A program made the position numbers and the translations under genes. A DNA stretch of 64,000 nt. It comes from Actinosynnema pretiosum. GTDB taxonomy: Bacteria > Actinomycetota > Actinomycetes > Mycobacteriales > Pseudonocardiaceae. The first letter of the stretch is position 1; each line of letters begins with the position of its first letter. Under the pieces are notes generated by a model. That model was not told where the DNA came from, ran no database searches, and worked only from the letters and a program-made list of their open reading frames with translations. Positions 59,247 through 64,000 of this stretch are shown here, piece by piece. The DNA lies in NCBI RefSeq assembly GCF_024171695.1, contig NZ_JAMTCF010000003.1, positions 516,406 through 580,405 of the forward strand, written 5' to 3'.

Positions 59247-59792
59247 GTGTGGAGCATCGCCGGGTCGCTGACCCCAGTCCCCGTCCTGGACCGCCCCGAC
59301 CTGCTGGCCGGACCCGTTGCCGCCGCCGTGCGCGCGCTGGCCGAGGCCGACCGGGTGGCGGTCACCGAGATCGACGCGGAGCTCGCGGACACCGCGGCCT
59401 TCTGCGAGGCCTACGGGTCGCCGCTGACGGCGTCCGCGAACTGCGTGATCGTGGCGGGGAAGCGGGGAGAGGTCACGCGGTACGCGGCGTGCGTCGTGCT
59501 CGCCACCACCAGGGCCGACGTCAACGGGGTGGTGCGCAGGAGGCTCGACTCCAGGAAGGCCTCGTTCGCGCCGATGGACGACGCGGTCGAGCTGACCGGC
59601 ATGGAGTACGGCGGCATCACGCCGGTCGGCCTGCCCGCCGACTGGCCCGTGCTGCTGTCCCCCGAGGTGGCCGCCGCCCCCGAGCTGGTGATCGGCAGCG
59701 GCATCCGGGGCAGCAAGCTGCTCGTGCCCGGCGCGGTGCTGGCCAAGCTGCCGGGGGCCGAGGTCGTGGAGGGGCTCGCGCGCCCGGCCTGA
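59247..59792 (+). CDS. YbaK/EbsC aminoacyl-tRNA deacylase-like protein
   Basis: The 181-residue protein is of the YbaK/ProX editing-domain family (SANCVIVAGKRGEVTRYAAC, RKASFAPMDDAVELTGMEYGGITPVGLP). These deacylate mischarged tRNAs such as Cys-tRNA(Pro). The GTG at 59247 lies seven bases after CAGGAT (59234-59239); an ATG at 59238 is the alternative. It is divergent from the MerR gene. Confidence 0.83.
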   Translation: MWSIAGSLTPVPVLDRPDLLAGPVAAAVRALAEADRVAVTEIDAELADTAAFCEAYGSPLTASANCVIVAGKRGEVTRYAACVVLATTRADVNGVVRRRLDSRKASFAPMDDAVELTGMEYGGITPVGLPADWPVLLSPEVAAAPELVIGSGIRGSKLLVPGAVLAKLPGAEVVEGLARPA

Positions 59793-59859
59793 CCGGCCCG
59801 GTCCGACCCGGTGGATTCGCGCGCGCCCGGCATCGCGGATAACCCCTGGAACCGGTAAT

Positions 59860-60393
59860 TCACTCAGCCAAATGGGCTTCCAAAACCGCTCTGGCCTGGT
59901 CGTGGGAAAGGTGGCCGACGACCACGTGCGTGGTCAAGCCGTCGGCCAGCGCCAGCAGGGTTGTGGCCGCGTGCTCGGGGTCGGGACGATCTGCCAGCAA
60001 ACGGGTGAAAATTCCGTGCAATTCGGCGTAGTTCGCTCGCAGGACCTCGGCGAGCGGCGGGCTGACGGCTGCTTGGGCGGCGAAGGCCAACCAGACCTTG
60101 GCCTCGGACCGGTGGGATAAGACGCCCTCACCGGTCACCTGCGGGAGCGGCGCGCCGACCTGCGGCTCAGCCCCTCTCGCCCTGGACAGCGCCCTGCGGC
60201 CCACCTCCTGCAGTGCGAAGCGCAGCATGTCCTCCTTGGTGTGGAAGCAGCGCTGCACCGCGCCCATGGACACGTCGGCTTCGGCGGCGACATCCCTCAG
60301 GGAAACGCCTTCAAAACCGCGCTTGTCGGCGAGCCTGCAGACCGCGTCCGCGATCTTCCTGCGGCGCGAATCGTGATCGACGGCTTTCGGCAC
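59860..60393 (-). CDS. TetR-family transcriptional regulator
   Basis: This 177-residue protein has the TetR HTH (about 12-58, GVSLRDVAAEADVSMGAVQRCFHTKEDML) and a short ligand domain. TACGAT lies six bases before the GTG (60400-60405). It is transcribed toward the YbaK stop and has no obvious neighbour target. It could control the LOG gene upstream, from which a hairpin separates it. Confidence 0.88.
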   Translation of the reverse strand: MPKAVDHDSRRRKIADAVCRLADKRGFEGVSLRDVAAEADVSMGAVQRCFHTKEDMLRFALQEVGRRALSRARGAEPQVGAPLPQVTGEGVLSHRSEAKVWLAFAAQAAVSPPLAEVLRANYAELHGIFTRLLADRPDPEHAATTLLALADGLTTHVVVGHLSHDQARAVLEAHLAE

Positions 60394-60433
60394 GAGGGGA
60401 TCGTAGCTAATGCAAGCGCATCGAAAGGTTATT

Positions 60434-60477
60434 CCTTGATCCGTCCATCGCCCCTTTGGCGGAATCGCGGATCAGGG
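60434..60477. terminator. Hairpin between LOG and TetR genes
   Basis: CCTTGATCCG (60434-60443) pairs with CGGATCAGGG (60468-60477), 10 bp with one wobble. Confidence 0.6.
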
Positions 60478-60484
60478 GGTGGGG

Positions 60485-61567
60485 TCACCCGATCTCGGCT
60501 GCGTACTTCCGAAGCAGGTCGACCGCCTCGGCCGGGTCGTCGGTGACCAGGATCCAGCGCTCGGCCTCCCGACCCCGCGCCAGGTTGCGCACCAGCGGGG
60601 CCGCCGGGACCTCCTCGGTCCAGAACCGCGCGCCGAGGAACACCATCGGCGCGGCCGGGCCCACCGAGCCGTAGTGGTTCTGGGTGTAGTCCTGGAAGAC
60701 CTCCTGGACCGTGCCCGCGCTCCCCGGCGTGTAGACCACGCCGCCCGTGGCGACGGTGAGCAGACCCTCCTCGCGGACCGAGTTCGCGAAGTACTTGGCG
60801 TGCACCTCGCAGGCCGGGTTGGGCGGCTCGTGGCCGTAGAACCAGGTCGGCACGCCGATCGTGCGCGGCAGCTCGGCGACGGGCAGCTCGGGGAACGCCG
60901 CGATCCACTCGCCGATCGACCGGGCGTCGTTGCCGAACGTCGGGGCTGCGGCGAGGTCGGCGAGGATCGAGTCGTCCACGCCAGCGCGCACGCCCAGCGG
61001 CACGGCCTCCATCGCGCCGGGACCACCGCCGGTCAGGACGGTGAACCCCGCCTCGCCCAGCGTCGCGCCCAGCTCGACGGCCTTGCGGTAGCCGTCCGTG
61101 CCCCGCCCCAGCGCGTGCCCGCCCATCACCGCGACGGGTGGGGACGGGATGCGGGCGAGCAGGTCGTCGAGCGCCTCGGTGATCGCGTGGTCGTGCAACC
61201 GCTCGGCGAGCGCGTGCAGCGGGTCGGGGTGGTGGCCCTGCTTCCGGCTGTGCAGGTAGATCCGGTGGTCCGGGGTGTCCGCGTAGGACTCGGGCGCGGC
61301 CGGGTCGAAACCGGCGAAGAGCTCGGGCGCGGTGTAGAGGTGCGACCGGTAGACGTCGTGCGGCAGGTCCGGGATGGTCGGGAACAGCAGCGCGCCCGCC
61401 GCCTCGGCCCTGCGGCGGGCGGAGGGGCTGAGCGAGCAGCCGAGGAAGAGGGCGCCGTCCAGGGGGACGCGCAGCTCCTCACCGCTCAGGTCCAGGTTGA
61501 CCAGCACCGCGCCCCGGAGGTCCTGGGCGGACCGGGCCTGCTCGACAGTGACGATCTCGGTGCGCAC
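60485..61567 (-). CDS. LOG family (lysine-decarboxylase-like) protein
   Basis: This 360-residue protein (GTG 61567) has the LOG-type Rossmann fold with GGGPGAMEAVPLG and PGSAGTVQEVFQDYTQ, where the usual PGGxGTxxE shows a G-to-S change. Short LOGs release cytokinin bases from nucleotides; longer bacterial ones are less well defined. The N-terminal 120 residues form an extra domain. TACGCT lies six bases before the start (61574-61579). The longer frame to 61684 would run into the 81-bp repeat and is unlikely. Confidence 0.82.
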   Translation of the reverse strand: MRTEIVTVEQARSAQDLRGAVLVNLDLSGEELRVPLDGALFLGCSLSPSARRRAEAAGALLFPTIPDLPHDVYRSHLYTAPELFAGFDPAAPESYADTPDHRIYLHSRKQGHHPDPLHALAERLHDHAITEALDDLLARIPSPPVAVMGGHALGRGTDGYRKAVELGATLGEAGFTVLTGGGPGAMEAVPLGVRAGVDDSILADLAAAPTFGNDARSIGEWIAAFPELPVAELPRTIGVPTWFYGHEPPNPACEVHAKYFANSVREEGLLTVATGGVVYTPGSAGTVQEVFQDYTQNHYGSVGPAAPMVFLGARFWTEEVPAAPLVRNLARGREAERWILVTDDPAEAVDLLRKYAAEIG

Positions 61568-61620
61568 CACCGCAGCGTAGTGGGAGCGGGAGGACGGGTG
61601 GTGAACGCGGAGCCAAGGTT

Positions 61621-61701
61621 TTCGCTGTGACATTCCTAGAAGCGGAGGCCTGAGTGCGCACAGGGAAAAGCGCCCTGTGCGCACTCACCGCTCCGCTTCA
61701 C
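61621..61701 (-). repeat. 81-bp structured repeat, copy 2 (inverted)
   Basis: Reverse complement of 58291-58371 with five differences. Within the 14-bp stem one C-G pair becomes G-C and a G-T becomes A-T, so pairing is preserved. It lies between the LOG start and the purU stop. Confidence 0.85.
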
Positions 61702-61718
61702 AGTGCAGTTCGGGTGGC

Positions 61719-62594
61719 TCAGAAGATCACGGTCTGCCCGCCGTGCACCAGGACGCGGTCCTCCAGGTGCCAGCGCAGGCCGCGCGCCAGCACGACCTTC
61801 TCGATGTCGCGCCCCTTGCGCACCATGTCCGCCACGGCGTCGGTGTGGTCCACCCGGATCACGTCCTGCTCCACGATCGGCCCCGCGTCCAGGTCGGCCG
61901 TCACGTAGTGGCAGGTCGCGCCGACCAGCTTCACGCCCCTGGCGCGCGCCTGGTGGTACGGCCGGGCGCCGACGAACGAGGGCAGGAAGCTGTGGTGGAT
62001 GTTCAGCGCCCGCCCCGACCAGGCCGCGCACAGCTCCGGCGGCAGCACCTGCATGAACCGGGCCAGCACCACCGCGTGCGGGTCGTGCCCGTCCACCAGC
62101 TGCTTCACCTGGGCGAACGCCGCGCTCTTGCCCTCGGCGTCGGCGGCGGGGAACGGCACGTGGTGGAACGGGATGCCGTGCGCCCTGGTGATGTTCGCCA
62201 GGTCCGGGTGGTTGCCGATCACCGCCGCGACGTCGACGTCCAGCTCGCGCGAGGCCACCCGGCCCAGCAGGTCGTACAGGCAGTGCCCCTCCTTGGACAC
62301 CAGGATCACCACCCGTCGCCGCTCGCCGGTGTCGGTCACCCGCCAGTTCGCCTGGGCGCCCAGCTCGCGCGCGATCGCGGTGAACCGCTCGCGCAGCTCC
62401 TCGACGCCGAACGGCAGCGAGTCGGCCCTGACCTCCTGCCTGGTGAAGAACCAGTTCGTGGCCTGGTCGGTGTGGTAGGCCGCCTCGACGATCAGGCCAC
62501 CGTGCTCGGCCAGGAACGAGGAGATCCTGGCGACGATGCCGGTGCGGTCGGGGCAGCCGAAGGTGATCACGTAGCGGCGTTCTTGCTGAGGCAC
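61719..62594 (-). CDS. purU: Formyltetrahydrofolate deformylase
   Basis: This 291-residue protein has an N-terminal ACT domain (about 7-85, YVITFGCPDRTGIVARISSF) and a formyltransferase-fold domain (about 95-285) with the catalytic Asn/His in ALNIHHSFLPSF and Asp in VEQDVIRVDH. PurU hydrolyses 10-formyl-THF to formate and THF, balancing one-carbon units for purine synthesis. The GTG at 62594 follows GATACT by six bases. It lies 23 bases after the MDMPI gene but has its own -10. Confidence 0.93.
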   Translation of the reverse strand: MPQQERRYVITFGCPDRTGIVARISSFLAEHGGLIVEAAYHTDQATNWFFTRQEVRADSLPFGVEELRERFTAIARELGAQANWRVTDTGERRRVVILVSKEGHCLYDLLGRVASRELDVDVAAVIGNHPDLANITRAHGIPFHHVPFPAADAEGKSAAFAQVKQLVDGHDPHAVVLARFMQVLPPELCAAWSGRALNIHHSFLPSFVGARPYHQARARGVKLVGATCHYVTADLDAGPIVEQDVIRVDHTDAVADMVRKGRDIEKVVLARGLRWHLEDRVLVHGGQTVIF

Positions 62595-62617
62595 CGGGGC
62601 AGTATCCCCGCTTTCCG

Positions 62618-63364
62618 CTAGGGGCGCGGGAGAGCGCGCAGCAGGTCCCCCCGTCCGGTCACGACCGCGTGGCTGGGGCGGGCCCAGACCAGCCGGTAGA
62701 GCGAGTCGGCGGTGCCTGCGGCGGTGACGTCCTCGTCGACCGCCGAACCCTCCAGCGGACCGACCTCGGGCGCCTCGCCGGGGGTCAGGCGCAGCAGCCA
62801 GGAGCGCGAGGCGTCTGCGGCGTGCAGCACGGCGCGACCGGAGAGCTCGTTCGGCTTGGTGAGGTGCTGGCGGGTGAGCATGGTGGTCAGGTACTCGTCC
62901 ACGCCGTCGGCCGCGAGGTCGGGCGGGAAGAGCAGCACCGGGACGTCGGTGCCCAGGGCGGCGTGCGAGGCGTGCTCGGCGTCCAGCCGGTGCACGGCGG
63001 TCTCGTGCGTCTGGCGACGGGCCCAGAAGGAGACGGCGCCGGGGCCGATGAAGGTCCAGGAGGGGCGGGAGGGGTCTTCGGTCGTGAGCACCCGGAGCAG
63101 TTCGGTGAAGCGCTCGTCCCACCAGTCCAGCAGTTCGGACCAGTCCTCGGGGCCTTCCTCGGGACGGGGAGGGGAGGTGGTGTCGGGCGGCGTCAAGGCG
63201 GCCCGGATGGACCAGGCGTGCGTCCGGGCAACGTGCCGGGCTAACGCCTCGACCGTCCAACCTGGGCAGGTCGGGACGGGGGAGGTGAGGTCGGTGGCCG
63301 CGATGAGAGCGCGCAGCGCGTCGTACTGCTCCCGGAGGGAGCGGGTGAAGTCAGCGTGTTCCAC
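62618..63364 (-). CDS. Mycothiol-dependent maleylpyruvate isomerase-family protein
   Basis: This 248-residue protein has an N-terminal DinB/MDMPI helix bundle (PTCPGWTVEALARHVARTHAW, metal-site histidines; RRQTHETAVHRLDAEHA) and a C-terminal domain (about 165-248). This family uses mycothiol as cofactor for isomerisation or thiol transfer. The specific reaction is unknown. TAGGCT lies six bases before the GTG at 63364 (63371-63376). Confidence 0.85.
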   Translation of the reverse strand: MEHADFTRSLREQYDALRALIAATDLTSPVPTCPGWTVEALARHVARTHAWSIRAALTPPDTTSPPRPEEGPEDWSELLDWWDERFTELLRVLTTEDPSRPSWTFIGPGAVSFWARRQTHETAVHRLDAEHASHAALGTDVPVLLFPPDLAADGVDEYLTTMLTRQHLTKPNELSGRAVLHAADASRSWLLRLTPGEAPEVGPLEGSAVDEDVTAAGTADSLYRLVWARPSHAVVTGRGDLLRALPRP

Positions 63365-63393
63365 AGCCTGAGCCTAGGGGGAGCCTGCATCCC

Positions 63394-63505
63394 CGCACTG
63401 CCCGATTACCGCACTGCCAGGGCGTCGCATTGCCCGGTCACCGCACTACCCGGAAGACCGCACTGCCAGGTTCGGCGCACTGCCCGGAAGACCGCACTGC
63501 CAAGC
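63394..63505. repeat. Imperfect tandem repeats (CGCACTGCC units)
   Basis: About seven units of 15-18 bp around the core CGCACTGCCCGG or CGCACTGCCAGG, spaced through the gap before the transposase. No coding function is seen. An inverted repeat (GGCTGCGGG/CCCGCAGCC) follows near 63520-63545. Confidence 0.6.
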
Positions 63506-63603
63506 TCGGCGCAAAGCGCGGGCTGCGGGGCGAGCGCAGCGAGCCCGCAGCCACCCAATCCCGCGTCCCTCTTCTCCGTTTGGCCTGGCGAAGCCCGAGC
63601 GCG

Positions 63604-63663
63604 CTTGTCAAGATGCCGCCGCATTGTGCGGTAGATCGGGGTGTCATACGGCGTCTTGACAAG
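63604..63663. repeat. Inverted repeat near the transposase 3' end
   Basis: CTTGTCAAGA (63604-63613) and TCTTGACAAG (63654-63663) are perfect inverse complements. The similarity extends to about 14 of 15 bases. It could be an insertion-sequence end or a terminator; the other end of the element is outside the window. Confidence 0.5.
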
Positions 63664-63673
63664 TGAGGTGATC

Positions 63674-64000
63674 TCAGTGAGGTGTCTGGTCGGTGTTCCA
63701 GTTGTGTTCGTAGTGGGTGCAGGTCAGTGCGGCGGCGACGATGAGGGTGAGTTTTCGTGGGCTGGCGGTGGTGTGGCGCAACGCCTTCCACCGTCCGACC
63801 AGTAGCGCGAACCCACGCTCGCCTCGACCTCTCAGACCACGCAGGAGCAGGTCGTGGGTCTTCTGGTCCACATTCAGTTCGGGTTCGGCCCAGCGTTTGC
63901 GCGGGGTGCGGTTCGGGGTGACCACCCCGTGCCCCGCGTTGAGATAGCCCTGGTCTGCGAGGGTGGGCAGGTCGAGTTCGACGGAGGCTCGGGCCAGTGC
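63674..64000 (-). CDS. IS5-family-like transposase, C-terminal part (5' end outside window)
   Basis: The minus-strand frame is open to base 64000 and encodes about 108 residues. It has an N-terminal stretch (LADQGYLNAGHGVVTPN), a basic segment (RTPRKRWAEPELN) and the end RGERGFALLVGRWKALRHTT...LTLIVAAALTCTHYEHNW, which resembles the end of DDE transposases of IS5-like elements. The catalytic DDE residues lie off the edge. It is the last feature of the window. Confidence 0.7.
   Translation of the reverse strand, partial: ALARASVELDLPTLADQGYLNAGHGVVTPNRTPRKRWAEPELNVDQKTHDLLLRGLRGRGERGFALLVGRWKALRHTTASPRKLTLIVAAALTCTHYEHNWNTDQTPH

Noticed and set aside
63394..63505. CRISPR array
   Set aside because: Units are 15-18 bp, degenerate and contiguous, with no spacers of uniform length and no cas genes in the window.

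Overview
The window is very GC-rich actinobacterial chromosome. An ESX-type PPE/EspG pair, a mycothiol-dependent isomerase-fold protein, an HbhA-like cluster in mycobacterial gene order, many GTG starts and probable leaderless promoters point to a filamentous member of the Pseudonocardiales (Actinosynnema or Saccharothrix-like). This assignment is inferred from gene content only.

Layout. 1-11.3 kb is core: PPE tail and EspG, PhoU, a very long LytR-CpsA-Psr wall enzyme, a GGDEF protein, a lipoprotein with a tRNA-dihydrouridine synthase, then a TetR-DUF4334-alcohol dehydrogenase group. 11.4-16.9 kb is a small integrated island bounded by a 44-bp duplication of the 3' part of a tRNA-Lys gene. 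It has lower GC, a broken tyrosine integrase, and a three-gene operon that matches the ABC-three-component (ABC-3C) conflict systems: putative nuclease effector, middle component and DUF3732 Rad50-like ATPase. This is the most exciting system in the window.

17.0-24.5 kb holds a tightly coupled membrane OB-fold/NfeD-like protein, a flotillin and a 1,623-residue AAA ATPase (DUF3686 type). 24.5-34.2 kb carries secreted and enzyme genes, a cold-shock protein, a copper exporter CopA with CopZ under a CsoR-like box, a tRNA Glu-Asp-Phe operon, a PP2C-like protein and an HTH/Clp-N pair behind twin palindromes. 34.2-40 kb has a divergent YczE-like/MocR pair, an Ala/Gln-rich secreted protein with pentapeptide repeats, and a sigma factor with a long linker insert.

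40-48.4 kb is a PadR-controlled ABC exporter operon with three FtsX-like permeases. Two of these are tandem duplicates, separated by an in-frame relic of a second ATPase gene. 48.5-58.2 kb includes CGNR and TFIIB-type zinc proteins, a membrane NACHT NTPase, an aminotransferase, DUF445, a TgmC-like methyltransferase and the XRE-HbhA-DUF2516-hydrolase cluster. 58.2-64 kb has a DJ-1 protein, a TipA-type MerR regulator, YbaK, TetR, LOG, PurU, the mycothiol-type protein, and the 3' end of an IS5-like transposase running off the right edge.

Two inverted copies of an 81-bp hairpin element with compensatory base changes flank the MerR-to-LOG segment. At least 18 genes show a -10 hexamer 6-7 nt before the start codon, which suggests widespread leaderless transcription.
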